Of a stretch of 64,000 nucleotides of DNA, positions 43,460-52,768 are shown in pieces. The first letter of the stretch is position 1. The number at the start of each line of letters is the position of its first letter. The position numbers and the translations under genes were made by a program. Source of the stretch: an uncultured Ruminiclostridium sp. (GTDB lineage: Bacteria; Bacillota; Clostridia; Oscillospirales; Ruminococcaceae); assembly GCA_947594425.1 (NCBI GenBank), contig CANQED010000002.1:250364-314363 (forward strand), in the 5' to 3' direction. The notes under the pieces are model-generated. The model was not told where the DNA came from and ran no database searches. It worked only from the letters and a program-made list of their open reading frames with translations.

Positions 43460-44391
43460 TATACCGCGCTCTCCAAGGTCTTAACGTCCTCGACATTTAT
43501 CGCCGTAACGTCCGATAGCGTCTTTTTAACAAGCCCCGTCAGCACCTTGCCCGGACCGAGCTCGATAAATGTATCTATGCCGCTACTTTGCATTGCCCTG
43601 AGCTCATCGGTAAATCTCACGGGAGAGCATATATGCTGAGACAAATAGCTCGGCATATCAGAAAAGTCGGTCAGCCTCTCGCCCTTAAGATTGCTGTAAA
43701 ACGCTATATTTGCGGGCTTGAACGGGAAATCGGCTATCTTCTCCTTAAACTCGTCCGCAGCGCCCCTCATAAAATCCGAGTGAAATGCCGCGCTGACTGC
43801 GAGGCGTACCGCGCGGCGCGCACCCGCCGCCTTAAGTGCCTCCTCCGCCTTAGCTACGCCCTCGGCGCTGCCCGCTATTACGGTCTGTGCGTCGGAGTTA
43901 AAGTTTACCGCGCTGACATAGTCTCCCCCTGCCGCTATCTCGCTGCATATGCGCGCGATATCCACGGCGGGAAGTCCCATTATCGCGGACATACAGCCGG
44001 GATTAAGCTTAGCGGCCCTGTCCATAGCCTCGCTCCTAAGCTTTATCGCCTTAAACGCCTGCTCGACCGAGAGCATACCCGCGGCGGTCATAGCTGCGTA
44101 TTCTCCGAGCGAATGTCCCGCGACGGCGCATGCGTCTATGCCCCTTTCTCTTACGGCCTCGAGCGCCATAAGGGATACCGCGAGTATCGCGGGCTGAGAT
44201 ACGGTGGTCTGGGCGAGCCGCTCGGGCTCGGCATTAAACATTATCTCGGCAAGGTCGGTACTTAGCACCTCGCACGCGGTATCGAGTATCTTTTTGCAGG
44301 CGGGGATATTGTCATAAAATTCTTTGCCCATACCGGTATACTGACTGCCCTGACCCGAAAATAAAAACGCGGTCTTTTCTTTTTGTGCCAT
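43459..44391 (-). CDS. fabD: Malonyl-CoA:ACP transacylase
   Basis: About 310 residues from ATG at 44391, after AAAGGAG; an in-frame ATG eight codons upstream overlaps that site. Motifs are FLFSGQGSQYTGMG, the catalytic Ser in AVAGHSLGEYAAM, and the His in AVSAAFHSDFM. It loads malonyl groups on ACP for chain elongation. It is divergent from the fabH operon and heads a leftward operon with PAP2, aroE and aroK, unlike the usual clostridial order with fabD inside the fab cluster. Confidence 0.97.
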   Translation of the reverse strand: MAQKEKTAFLFSGQGSQYTGMGKEFYDNIPACKKILDTACEVLSTDLAEIMFNAEPERLAQTTVSQPAILAVSLMALEAVRERGIDACAVAGHSLGEYAAMTAAGMLSVEQAFKAIKLRSEAMDRAAKLNPGCMSAIMGLPAVDIARICSEIAAGGDYVSAVNFNSDAQTVIAGSAEGVAKAEEALKAAGARRAVRLAVSAAFHSDFMRGAADEFKEKIADFPFKPANIAFYSNLKGERLTDFSDMPSYLSQHICSPVRFTDELRAMQSSGIDTFIELGPGKVLTGLVKKTLSDVTAINVEDVKTLESAV

Positions 44392-44712
44392 ATAATAAGC
44401 TCCTTTAAACTTCATTATACTTTGTCAAAACACACATATAGTGAAAAATATGTCCGTTTTCCCGATTTTGGCGGATATTTTGTCCGAAAAGTGACAAAAC
44501 CATTAAAATAAGGTTGACAAAACACCCGTAAATAGGTTAAAATAGAGAGTGGAGTATTTTGTTCTGTCGACGTCGGACTGTACCGTCCATTTAATTATAC
44601 AACAAAACCGAATTAAAATCAACCGTTAAATTGCCGCCAAAGAAAATCTATACGGCACGGCGGCATATCGGAGCAGAAAGGAGCGTCTTTCCCCTTAGGA
44701 AAGTACAAAGCT
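44392..44712. promoter_or_regulatory. Divergent fabD/fabH control region
   Basis: This 321-base gap holds a rightward promoter, TTGACA at 44514-44519 with a TTAAAA/TAAAAT -10 at 44537-44543. A TATAAT on the minus strand near 44415 may serve fabD with a weak -35. Upstream of the rightward promoter, AATATGTCCG (44447-44456) recurs as ATTTTGTCCG (44477-44486), with an inverted CGGATATTTT between them (44472-44481). This could be an operator for a fatty-acid regulator, but it does not match the FapR or FabT consensus that I know. The fabH leader is about 160 bases without a clear RNA motif. Confidence 0.5.
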
Positions 44713-45708
44713 ATGAGCGGAATAAAGATAATCGGAACAGGCACATATCTTCCCGAATTTATTGCAACAAACGAGATGTTTACCAAGTTTATAGACACCA
44801 CCGACGAATGGATAACCACCCGCACGGGCATATCCGAGCGGCGCATAAGCCCCGACAAGCCTAATTTTGTAATGGCCGCCGAGGCGTCAAAGCAGGCTAT
44901 GCAAAACGCGGGGGTGACTGCTAAAGATATCGACGCTATCATAGTTTCTACCTGCTCGCCCGACTTTTTCTACCCTAACACCGCGTGCCTGATACAAAAT
45001 CTGATAGGCGCGAACGGCTCGGCGGCTATGGATATAAATACCGCCTGCACGGGCTTTATCAGCGCGCTCGACGTAGCGCGGGTGTACCTTGCCGCCGACG
45101 TTTATAAGACAATTCTCGTCGTCGCGAGCGAGCGGCTTACGAGCCAGATAGACTACGAGGACAGGGCAAGCTGCATACTGTTCGGTGACGGCGCGGGTGC
45201 CGCCGTAGTGCAAAAGGGAGACGGGCTGTATTATTCTCACCTCGGCGCTCAGGGGGATATGCTGAAAGACCTTTACTGCAAGGTATTATACGACCGCAAT
45301 AATCCCTTTTTCAAGGGCGACGATATGCTTAAAGATATAATTAACACTCCGCAAAAAGAGCGCTATCTCCAGATGGACGGCAAGGCGGTGTACAAATTTG
45401 CCGTGGACGCTATGGCGGCGGCGGTAGAAAAGGTATGCGCCGACTCGGGCTTTGATATAAACGAGCTTGATTTAGTGATACCTCATCAAGCTAATATACG
45501 GATAATCCAATCCGCGCTCAAAAAGATGAACGTCGACCAGAGCAAGGTCTATACCAACCTCGAAAAGCACGGCAACACCTCCAGCTCCTGCATACCTATG
45601 TGTCTTGCGGAGCTTGATAAGGCGGGGAGATTAAAGCGCGGAATGAAGATATGCCTTGTCGGCTTCGGCGCGGGGCTGACCTACGGCGCATGCATATTTG
45701 AATATTGA
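44713..45708 (+). CDS. fabH: 3-oxoacyl-ACP synthase III
   Basis: 331 residues. The catalytic Cys is in DINTACTGFISAL, His in IPHQANIRI and Asn in NLEKHGNTSSSC, the FabH triad. It starts fatty-acid synthesis by condensing a CoA primer with malonyl-ACP. It is the first gene of the rightward operon fabH-fabK-fabG-fabF-accB-fabZ-accC-accD-accA, about 170 bases after its promoter. Confidence 0.97.
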   Translation: MSGIKIIGTGTYLPEFIATNEMFTKFIDTTDEWITTRTGISERRISPDKPNFVMAAEASKQAMQNAGVTAKDIDAIIVSTCSPDFFYPNTACLIQNLIGANGSAAMDINTACTGFISALDVARVYLAADVYKTILVVASERLTSQIDYEDRASCILFGDGAGAAVVQKGDGLYYSHLGAQGDMLKDLYCKVLYDRNNPFFKGDDMLKDIINTPQKERYLQMDGKAVYKFAVDAMAAAVEKVCADSGFDINELDLVIPHQANIRIIQSALKKMNVDQSKVYTNLEKHGNTSSSCIPMCLAELDKAGRLKRGMKICLVGFGAGLTYGACIFEY

Positions 45709-45732
45709 TAATTATGAAAGGAACGGTAAAAT

Positions 45733-46662
45733 ATGAAAACAAGGATAACCGAGCTTCTTAATGTACAATACCCCATACTTCAGGGAGGTATGGCGTGGGT
45801 AGCCGAGAGCACGCTTGCCGCAGCGGTATCCGCCGCGGGAGGAGTGGGACTTATCGCGGGCGGCTCTGCCCCGATAGACTATCTCAGGGCGCAGATACGC
45901 CGCGCGCGCGATCTCACCGACAAGCCCTTTGGTGTAAACATAATGCTTATGTCGCCTAACGCCGAGGATCTCGCCCAGCTCGTCATAGACGAAAAGGTAC
46001 CCGTGATAACCACGGGCGCGGGCAATCCCGGGCAGTATATGTCGGCGTGGAAGGACGCGGGCATAAAGGTGATACCCGTCGTGCCGAGCGTCGCACTCGC
46101 TAAGCGCATGGAGCGCGCGGGGGCGTCGGCGGTGATAGCCGAGGGCACCGAGTCGGGCGGACATATAGGGGAGAACACCACTATGTGCCTTGTGCCGCAG
46201 GTGGTCGACGCGGTGGAGATACCCGTCATAGCCGCGGGCGGCATAGCGGACGGAAGAGGAATTGCCGCAAGCTTTATGCTCGGAGCCGAGGGCGTGCAGG
46301 TCGGCACTCGCTTTCTTGCCGCTGAAGAATGTCAGATACACCCGACATATAAGCAGCTCGTGGTGGACGCTAAGGACACCGACAGCATAGTTACCGGAAG
46401 ATACACAGGGCACCCCTGCCGCAACCTTAAGACAAAGTTTTCTAAGCGGCTCGCAAGCGGTGAGAACAGCGGCTCGATAACCCCCGAGGAGTTTGAAGAG
46501 CTGACGGTGGGCTCGCTGAGAAAGGCCGTACAAGACGGCAACCTTGAGGAGGGCTCGTTCCTCTGCGGAGCGATAGCGGGTATGGTCAAAAAGATACAGC
46601 CCGCAAAGGAGATAATAGACGAAATGTTTGCCGAGGCGGAAAAGCTGCTCGGCGATAAATAA
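45733..46662 (+). CDS. fabK: FMN-dependent enoyl-ACP reductase II
   Basis: 309 residues of the nitronate monooxygenase/FabK barrel family: YPILQGGMAWVAEST, GGVGLIAGGSAPIDYLRAQI, EGTESGGHIGE and IAAGGIADGRG. In the fab operon context it is FabK, the triclosan-tolerant reductase of the last elongation step. No fabI is present nearby. The start follows AAAGGAACGG. Confidence 0.95.
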   Translation: MKTRITELLNVQYPILQGGMAWVAESTLAAAVSAAGGVGLIAGGSAPIDYLRAQIRRARDLTDKPFGVNIMLMSPNAEDLAQLVIDEKVPVITTGAGNPGQYMSAWKDAGIKVIPVVPSVALAKRMERAGASAVIAEGTESGGHIGENTTMCLVPQVVDAVEIPVIAAGGIADGRGIAASFMLGAEGVQVGTRFLAAEECQIHPTYKQLVVDAKDTDSIVTGRYTGHPCRNLKTKFSKRLASGENSGSITPEEFEELTVGSLRKAVQDGNLEEGSFLCGAIAGMVKKIQPAKEIIDEMFAEAEKLLGDK

Positions 46663-46682
46663 AGACGGAAAGGAATAATAAT

Positions 46683-47417
46683 ATGGCGACTGCGATAATA
46701 ACAGGCTCGGCTCGCGGCATTGGCGCGGCGATAGCACTTAGGCTTGCAAAGGACGGCTATGACATAGCCTTAAACGACATAGCGGAAAGCTGCTTTGATA
46801 ACAACGACATAACCGATAAGATAAAGGCTCTCGGAGTTAAATGCGGCATATACATCGCCGACGTGTCTAATCACGACGCCTGCGCTGATATGGTAAAGAA
46901 AGTAAAGGCGGACTTTAGCAGCATAGACGTGCTTGTAAATAACGCGGGGATAACCCGCGACGGACTGCTTGCGAGAATGAGCGAGGAAAATTTCGACCTT
47001 GTCATCTCGGTAAATCAAAAGAGCGTGTTCAATATGACTAAGCACGCGGGCGCGGTCATGATGAAGCAGCGCAGCGGCAGGATAATAAATCTTTCCTCGG
47101 TCGCGGGCGTATACGGAAACGCGGGGCAGATGAACTATTCCGCGTCTAAGGCGGCGATAATCGGTATGACTAAGACCACCGCCAAAGAATTAGGCTCGAG
47201 AGGGATAACCTGCAACGCGGTAGCCCCCGGCTTTATCGAAACGCCTATGACGGCGCAGCTTTCGGACGAGATGAAGACCGCAATTTTATCGCAGATAGCG
47301 TTAAAGAGATACGGACAGGTAGAGGAGATAGCGGGCGTTGTATCTTTTCTCGCGTCCCCCGACGCTAGCTATGTGACGGGACAGGTCATAGAGATAAGCG
47401 GCGGACTGTCGATGTAA
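46683..47417 (+). CDS. fabG: 3-oxoacyl-ACP reductase
   Basis: 244 residues, a short-chain dehydrogenase. The NADP-binding motif is IITGSARGIGAAIALRLA. NNAGITRDGLLARM and the catalytic Ser-Tyr-Lys (NLSSVAGVYGNAGQMNYSASKAA) are present. It reduces 3-ketoacyl-ACP in each elongation cycle. Normal length. It lies 20 bases after fabK. Confidence 0.97.
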   Translation: MATAIITGSARGIGAAIALRLAKDGYDIALNDIAESCFDNNDITDKIKALGVKCGIYIADVSNHDACADMVKKVKADFSSIDVLVNNAGITRDGLLARMSEENFDLVISVNQKSVFNMTKHAGAVMMKQRSGRIINLSSVAGVYGNAGQMNYSASKAAIIGMTKTTAKELGSRGITCNAVAPGFIETPMTAQLSDEMKTAILSQIALKRYGQVEEIAGVVSFLASPDASYVTGQVIEISGGLSM

Positions 47418-47434
47418 ATTAAGGAGAGGAAAAT

Positions 47435-48673
47435 ATGAGCAGAGTTGTTATAACGGGGCTCGGCGTCGTCAGCCCGATAGGAAATACCAAGGAGCAGTTT
47501 TGGGACAGCCTTGATAACGGCAGGCACGGCTTTACGCTTGAAGAATGGTTCCCGGGGCAGAGCGAGGAGCTAAATATCAAGGCGTCGGTAAAGGATTTTG
47601 ACCCGAGCGAATATTTTGACAAAAAGGATCTGCGCCGCACCGACATACTTACACAATACGCGGTGTACGCGTCGCTCAACGCGCTAAAGGACGCGGGCAC
47701 GGATTTTAAGGACATAGACCCCTACCGCTGCGGAGTTATAATAGGCTCGGGCATAGGCGGGATGGAGACCACCCAGACCGAAATGCTAAATTATCACAAT
47801 AAGGGCAACAAGCGTGTGTCGGTATTTACTATCCCGATGATGATAGGAAATATGGCGGCGGGCACGGTCGCAATAAGGACAGGCTTTAAGGGTGTAAATT
47901 ACTGCACGGTCAGCGCCTGCGCGAGCGGCACTCACGCTGTGGGCGAGGCGTTTCACGCCATCAAAAACGGCTATATCGACTGCGCGATAGCGGGCGGCAC
48001 CGAAAAATGCTCGATAGGCTTTGCGTATGCGGGCTTTAACAATATGCACGCCATAACAAAGTCCACCGACCCCGACCGCGCGAGCATACCGTTTGACGCA
48101 GAGCGCAGCGGCTTTGTGCTCGGCGACGGCTGCGGTATAGTGGTGCTTGAAGAATACGAGCACGCTAAGGCACGCGGCGCTAATATCTACGCAGAGATAG
48201 TCGGCTACGGCGCTACCTGCGACGCGTATCACGAGACCAGTCCCGACCCCGAGGGCAAGGGCGGAGCTAAGGCTATGGAGCTCGCGGTTAAAGAATCGGG
48301 GCTGTCAATAGAGCAATTCAACTACATCAATGCCCACGGCACCTCTACCCCGATAAACGACCGCACCGAGACGGCGGCGATAAAGATAGTGTTCGGCGAG
48401 CACGCCAAAAATATCGCGATAAATTCTACTAAATCCATGACGGGACATCTGCTCGGAGCGGCGGGCGGCGTTGAGGCTGTAGCCACCGCATTGCAGATAA
48501 AGAATAATAAGGTGCACCGCACCTTAGGATACAAAACGCCCGACCCCGACTGTGACCTCGACTATGTCACCGAGCAGTCGAGCAGAGAGCTTAAGATAAC
48601 GGGCGCGCTGAGCAATTCGCTCGGGTTTGGCGGACATAACGCCTGCATAGCGTTTGCCCCCGTAAAAGACTAA
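47435..48673 (+). CDS. fabF: 3-oxoacyl-ACP synthase II
   Basis: 412 residues. The start RVVITGLGVVSPIGNTKEQFW, the active-site Cys in TVSACASGTHAVGEA, and the two His in NAHGTSTPINDRTE and KSMTGHLLGAAGG mark a condensing enzyme of the FabF type. It elongates acyl-ACP with malonyl-ACP and controls the temperature response of fatty acids in some bacteria. It lies 17 bases after fabG with AAGGAGAGG upstream. Confidence 0.97.
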   Translation: MSRVVITGLGVVSPIGNTKEQFWDSLDNGRHGFTLEEWFPGQSEELNIKASVKDFDPSEYFDKKDLRRTDILTQYAVYASLNALKDAGTDFKDIDPYRCGVIIGSGIGGMETTQTEMLNYHNKGNKRVSVFTIPMMIGNMAAGTVAIRTGFKGVNYCTVSACASGTHAVGEAFHAIKNGYIDCAIAGGTEKCSIGFAYAGFNNMHAITKSTDPDRASIPFDAERSGFVLGDGCGIVVLEEYEHAKARGANIYAEIVGYGATCDAYHETSPDPEGKGGAKAMELAVKESGLSIEQFNYINAHGTSTPINDRTETAAIKIVFGEHAKNIAINSTKSMTGHLLGAAGGVEAVATALQIKNNKVHRTLGYKTPDPDCDLDYVTEQSSRELKITGALSNSLGFGGHNACIAFAPVKD

Positions 48674-48687
48674 AGAGGAGAATAATT

Positions 48688-49146
48688 ATGCAATACGAGA
48701 AAAACGAGCTTATCGGCGCGATAAAAGAGCTTATCGGCGTTATGAAAGAAAGCGGTCTTGATTATCTCAGAGTGGTAAATGATAAATTCGAGGCGGAGCT
48801 CGGACAAAAGCCCGCAATGCCCCCTCAGCTGCCGCTCCCCGTACCCGTACCGCAGGCGCAGGCGGCGCAGCCTGCCCCCGCCCCCGAGCAGTCGCAGGCG
48901 CAAAAGTGCTCCTGCAAGGCTATTACGAGCCCGATAGTCGGGACGTTCTACTCCGCTCCCGCCCCCGGAAAGCCGCCTTTTGTAAAGGTCGGCGACACCG
49001 TAAACGAGGGCGACGTCGTATGTATAATTGAGAGCATGAAGGTAATGAACGAGATACAGGCGGACGTTTCGGGCGTTGTAGAGTGCATAAACGCCAAGGA
49101 CGGCGAGACCGTCGAGTTCGGCGAGCAGCTTATAGTGTTAAAGTAA
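48688..49146 (+). CDS. accB: Biotin carboxyl carrier protein of acetyl-CoA carboxylase
   Basis: 152 residues. An N-terminal helical region is followed by a Pro/Ala/Gln-rich linker (about 52-72) and a C-terminal biotinyl domain, with the biotinylated Lys in IIESMKVMNEI. It shuttles carboxybiotin between AccC and AccDA. Normal length and order before fabZ and accC. Confidence 0.97.
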   Translation: MQYEKNELIGAIKELIGVMKESGLDYLRVVNDKFEAELGQKPAMPPQLPLPVPVPQAQAAQPAPAPEQSQAQKCSCKAITSPIVGTFYSAPAPGKPPFVKVGDTVNEGDVVCIIESMKVMNEIQADVSGVVECINAKDGETVEFGEQLIVLK

Positions 49147-49161
49147 AGGACGGACAGAGCT

Positions 49162-49590
49162 ATGCCTTTAATGGACAAAGAACAGATAATGCAGATAATA
49201 CCGCACCGCGACCCGTTTTTGCTGATAGATACCATTGAGGAGATGGAGCCGGGTCAGCGCGTGGTGGCTACTAAGCTTATGAAGCCCGACGAGTTTTGGT
49301 TTAAGGGTCATTTTCCCGATTATCCGGTAGTGCCGGGCGTGCTTATGCTCGAGATGCTCGCGCAGGCGGGCGCGGTAGCTATGCTTGCCCTCCCCGAGAA
49401 TAAGGGAAAGATAGGCTTTTTCGGCGGGGTAAAGGAAGCAAAATTTCGCAGGCAGGTAGTGCCGGGCGACCTTTTGCGATTAGAAGTCGAGATAATCAAG
49501 GTCAAAGGACCTGTCGGCGTAGGAAAGGGCACCGCCACCGTAAACGGAGAAAAGGCGGTATCGGCGGAGATAACCTTTGCTATCAAATAA
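49162..49590 (+). CDS. fabZ: 3-hydroxyacyl-ACP dehydratase
   Basis: 142 residues with the hot-dog fold signature IPHRDPFLLIDTI. The catalytic His is in FKGHFPDYPVVPGVLMLEML, which also includes the Glu. It dehydrates 3-hydroxyacyl-ACP to trans-2-enoyl-ACP. It lies between accB and accC as in other Firmicutes. Confidence 0.97.
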   Translation: MPLMDKEQIMQIIPHRDPFLLIDTIEEMEPGQRVVATKLMKPDEFWFKGHFPDYPVVPGVLMLEMLAQAGAVAMLALPENKGKIGFFGGVKEAKFRRQVVPGDLLRLEVEIIKVKGPVGVGKGTATVNGEKAVSAEITFAIK

Positions 49591-49611
49591 GCTTGTAAAG
49601 AGGAATTTTTG

Positions 49612-50955
49612 ATGTTCAGTAAAATTCTTATCGCCAACAGAGGCGAGATCGCCATACGTATAATACGCGCGTGCAGAGAGCTCGGCATAAAGACGGTCGC
49701 GGTATATTCGGCGGCGGATAAGTCGGCGTTGCACGCCCAGATCGCGGACGAGGCGGTATGTATCGGTCCCGCGCCGAGCAAGTACAGTTATCTTAATACA
49801 AAGTCCCTGCTCGCCGCGTGCGAGGTCACGGGGGCGCAGGCGATACACCCGGGCTTCGGCTTTCTTTCCGAGAACAGCTCGTTTGTACGGCTTTGCGACA
49901 AGTGCGGGATAAAATTTATAGGCCCGTCCGCGGCGGCTATGGACGCGCTAGGCGACAAGGCAAACGCGAAGAAAACCATGATAGAGGCGGGAGTGCCGGT
50001 CGTACCCGGCTCCGACGGCGTGGTAGCGAGTCTCGACGAGGCTAAGGCTATCGCCGAGAAGATAGGCTATCCCGTTATGGTAAAGGCGAGCGCGGGCGGC
50101 GGTGGACGCGGCATAAGGCTTGCGCAGACCCCCGACGAGCTCGAGGGCGCGGTCACCGCGGCAAAGCAGGAGGCTAAAGAATTTTTCTCCAACGACGACA
50201 TTTATCTCGAAAAATTTATCGTTGATCCCCGCCACGTCGAGATACAGATACTCGCCGACGAGCAGGGAAACACGATCTACCTCGGCGAGCGCGACTGCTC
50301 GTTACAGCGGCGCAATCAAAAGGTGATGGAAGAGAGCCCTTGCCCCGTAATGACCGAGGAGCTTCGCCGTAAGATGGGCGAGGCGGCAGTCCGCGCGGCT
50401 AAGGCGTGCGGCTACGCTAACGCGGGCACGGCGGAATTTTTGGTAGATAAGGATCTTAACTTTTACTTTATGGAAATGAACGCCCGCATACAGGTCGAGC
50501 ACCCCGTCACCGAAATGGTCACGGGCGTGGACCTTGTAAAGGCGCAGATAAATATAGCGGCGGGATTGCCGCTCGAATACCGTCAGGAGGACATCAAGCT
50601 GACGGGGCACGTCATAGAGTGCCGCATTAATGCCGAGGACCCGCGCCACGGCTTTCGCCCCTGCCCCGGACGTATCAAGTCGATACATATGCCGGGCGGC
50701 TTTGGCGTAAGGATCGACTCAGCGGTGTATCAGGGCTATGAGATACCGCCGTTTTACGACAGCATGATAGCTAAGGTGCTGGTAAAGGGCAGAGACCGCA
50801 AAGAGGCGATACAGAAGATGAAGGTCGCGCTCGGCGAGTTTTTGATAGAGGGGATAACCACCAACATCGATTTTCAGCTTGAATTGCTCAGAGACGAGGA
50901 CGTTGAGAGCGGGAACGTCGATATCGGCTTTCTCAACCGAAAGAGCTTTGAATAA
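49612..50955 (+). CDS. accC: Biotin carboxylase subunit of acetyl-CoA carboxylase
   Basis: 447 residues from ATG at 49612 (AGAGGAA six bases upstream; a TTG directly before it is the alternative). Family motifs include KILIANRGEIAIRIIRAC, the ATP-grasp glycine loop KASAGGGGRGIRL, EKFIVDPRHVEIQIL, ERDCSLQRRNQKVMEESP and MNARIQVEHPVTEMVTGVDL. It carboxylates biotin on AccB using ATP and bicarbonate. The last 57 bases of the gene and its 3' flank are duplicated directly downstream (see the repeat). Confidence 0.97.
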   Translation: MFSKILIANRGEIAIRIIRACRELGIKTVAVYSAADKSALHAQIADEAVCIGPAPSKYSYLNTKSLLAACEVTGAQAIHPGFGFLSENSSFVRLCDKCGIKFIGPSAAAMDALGDKANAKKTMIEAGVPVVPGSDGVVASLDEAKAIAEKIGYPVMVKASAGGGGRGIRLAQTPDELEGAVTAAKQEAKEFFSNDDIYLEKFIVDPRHVEIQILADEQGNTIYLGERDCSLQRRNQKVMEESPCPVMTEELRRKMGEAAVRAAKACGYANAGTAEFLVDKDLNFYFMEMNARIQVEHPVTEMVTGVDLVKAQINIAAGLPLEYRQEDIKLTGHVIECRINAEDPRHGFRPCPGRIKSIHMPGGFGVRIDSAVYQGYEIPPFYDSMIAKVLVKGRDRKEAIQKMKVALGEFLIEGITTNIDFQLELLRDEDVESGNVDIGFLNRKSFE

Positions 50956-51052
50956 AATACCCTTATGCGGATAAGGACGTCGAGAGCGGGAACGTCGGTA
51001 TCGGCTTTCTCAACCGAAAGAGCTTTGAATAAAATACCCTTTTGCGGGTAAG
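50899..51052 (+). repeat. 77-bp tandem duplication of the accC 3' end
   Basis: Two adjacent 77-base copies (50899-50975 and 50976-51052) differ at four positions. Copy 1 holds the last codons of accC with its TAA and the flank. Copy 2 repeats them as non-coding spacer before accD, including the base run of the stop codon. Each copy contains an internal inverted repeat, TCGGCTTTCT with AGAGCTTTGA nearby. Confidence 0.95.
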
Positions 51053-51066
51053 AGAGGAATGATAGA

Positions 51067-51945
51067 ATGCTTGAAGATCTCTTTAAGATGGTAAAGGATC
51101 GCTTTAATGAGGAAAAAAGCGAGCAGACGCCCGAGAGCGTCCCCGAGATACCTAAGGATCTTATGTTCAAATGTCCGCGCTGTCAGAGCGTATTTTATAT
51201 GGACGAGTTTGTGTCACTGCGAAAGACCTGTCCTACCTGCAATTATCACGCTCGCTTAAGCTGGAAAGAGCGGCTTGATATAACCGCAGACCCCGGCAGC
51301 TTTAAGCCGTTCGACGAGAATATGACCTCGCTTAACCCGATAGGCTTTCCCGATTACGAAAAGAAGATACATGCGCTTCAGGACGCTAACGGGATAAAGG
51401 ACGCAATAGTGACGGGCGAATGCACCATACGCGGCTATCGTGCTGTCATAGGCATAATGGACTCTAATTTTCTTATGGCAAGTATGGGCAGCGTCGTCGG
51501 CGAGAAGATAACCAGAGCCTTTGAATACGCGACCGAGCACAAGCTGCCCGTCATTATGTTTACCGCCTCGGGAGGGGCGCGTATGCAAGAGGGCATAATC
51601 TCGCTTATGCAGATGGCTAAGACCTCGGGCGCGGTAAAGCGGCACTCGGACGCGGGCGGGCTGTATATAGCTGTTATGACCGACCCGACTACGGGCGGCG
51701 TAACTGCGTCGTTTGCAAGCCTCGGGGATATAATCCTCGCGGAGCCTAAGGTGCTTATCGGCTTTGCGGGCAGGAGAGTTATACAGGACACAATAAGGCA
51801 AAGGCTGCCCGACGATTTTCAGACCGCGGAATTTTTGCTGCAAAGCGGGTTCGTCGACGCGATAGTCGACAGAAAGTCTATGAGAAAGGCTTTATCCAAT
51901 ATACTGAGACTTCACAACTTTAAAAAAGAAGAGCCCGCCCAGTAA
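51067..51945 (+). CDS. accD: Acetyl-CoA carboxylase carboxyltransferase beta subunit
   Basis: 292 residues. The N-terminal zinc ribbon (CPRCQSVFY, then TCPTCNYH) and the crotonase-like core (MFTASGGARMQEGIISLMQMAKT, FAGRRVIQDTI) are typical of AccD. With AccA it transfers the carboxyl group from carboxybiotin to acetyl-CoA. It lies just after the duplicated spacer and 19 bases before accA. Confidence 0.97.
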   Translation: MLEDLFKMVKDRFNEEKSEQTPESVPEIPKDLMFKCPRCQSVFYMDEFVSLRKTCPTCNYHARLSWKERLDITADPGSFKPFDENMTSLNPIGFPDYEKKIHALQDANGIKDAIVTGECTIRGYRAVIGIMDSNFLMASMGSVVGEKITRAFEYATEHKLPVIMFTASGGARMQEGIISLMQMAKTSGAVKRHSDAGGLYIAVMTDPTTGGVTASFASLGDIILAEPKVLIGFAGRRVIQDTIRQRLPDDFQTAEFLLQSGFVDAIVDRKSMRKALSNILRLHNFKKEEPAQ

Positions 51946-51964
51946 GGCATAAGGAGATGATAAT

Positions 51965-52768
51965 ATGTCCAATTTATCAGCTACCCAAAGGTTAGAGATA
52001 ATCAGAGAAAAGACCCGCCCGACGGTAAACGACTATATACCTGTTATTTTTCACCACTTTACCGAGCTGCACGGCGACCGCAGGTTCGGCGACGACGCGG
52101 CGATAATAGGCGGCATAGCTACGCTGAACAGCGTGCCCGTCACCGTCATAGCTCAGGTAAAGGGCAGAAATCTCGACGAAAATAAAAAGAGCAACTTTTC
52201 CATGCCCCACCCCGAGGGCTATCGCAAGGCGCTTAGGCTCGCTAAGCAGGCGGAGAAATTCCACCGTCCCGTTATCTGCCTTGTCGACACCCCCGGCGCA
52301 TTCTGCGGCATAGACGCCGAGAAGCGCGGTCAAGGCGAGGCGATAGCGGAGAATATAGCGGAGTTTATGACGCTAAAGACCCCCGTCATCTCGGTCGTGC
52401 TCGGCGAGGGAGGAAGCGGCGGCGCGCTCGCACTTGCCGTATGCGACGAGCTGGCCATGCTCGAAAACGCGCTGTATTCGGTCATATCGCCGCGCGGCTT
52501 TGCGTCGATACTGTGGAAAGACCCCTCCCGCGAGAAAGAGGCGGCGGAGCTTATGAAGATAACCGCCGAGGACTTAGTCGGCTTCGGCGTATGCGATAAG
52601 ATAATAGCCGAGCCCGCCGGCGGCGCGCATAACGATATGCGCCTTACCGCCGACAATATTTCCGAGTACCTTATGGACGCGGTGACAAGACTGTCCGCGA
52701 TAGATACAGACACGCTGCTAAATAAAAGATATGACAAGTTTAGGCGCATAGGAGTATTCAGCGAATAG
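51965..52768 (+). CDS. accA: Acetyl-CoA carboxylase carboxyltransferase alpha subunit
   Basis: 267 residues. The FTELHGDRRFGDDAAIIGGI start, GMPHPEGYRKA-like MPHPEGYRKALRLA, VDTPGAFCGIDAEKRGQGEA and GEGGSGGALALAV motifs belong to AccA. It is the last gene of the operon. No strong terminator follows. It is shorter than the roughly 320 residues of E. coli AccA, as is common in Firmicutes. Confidence 0.97.
   Translation: MSNLSATQRLEIIREKTRPTVNDYIPVIFHHFTELHGDRRFGDDAAIIGGIATLNSVPVTVIAQVKGRNLDENKKSNFSMPHPEGYRKALRLAKQAEKFHRPVICLVDTPGAFCGIDAEKRGQGEAIAENIAEFMTLKTPVISVVLGEGGSGGALALAVCDELAMLENALYSVISPRGFASILWKDPSREKEAAELMKITAEDLVGFGVCDKIIAEPAGGAHNDMRLTADNISEYLMDAVTRLSAIDTDTLLNKRYDKFRRIGVFSE

Noticed and set aside
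45712-46737. 341-codon open frame on the minus strand opposite fabK
   Set aside because: It mirrors the conserved fabK frame, has no ribosome binding site or family motif and reads as low-complexity Arg/Tyr/Leu. It is a shadow of GC-rich third positions.
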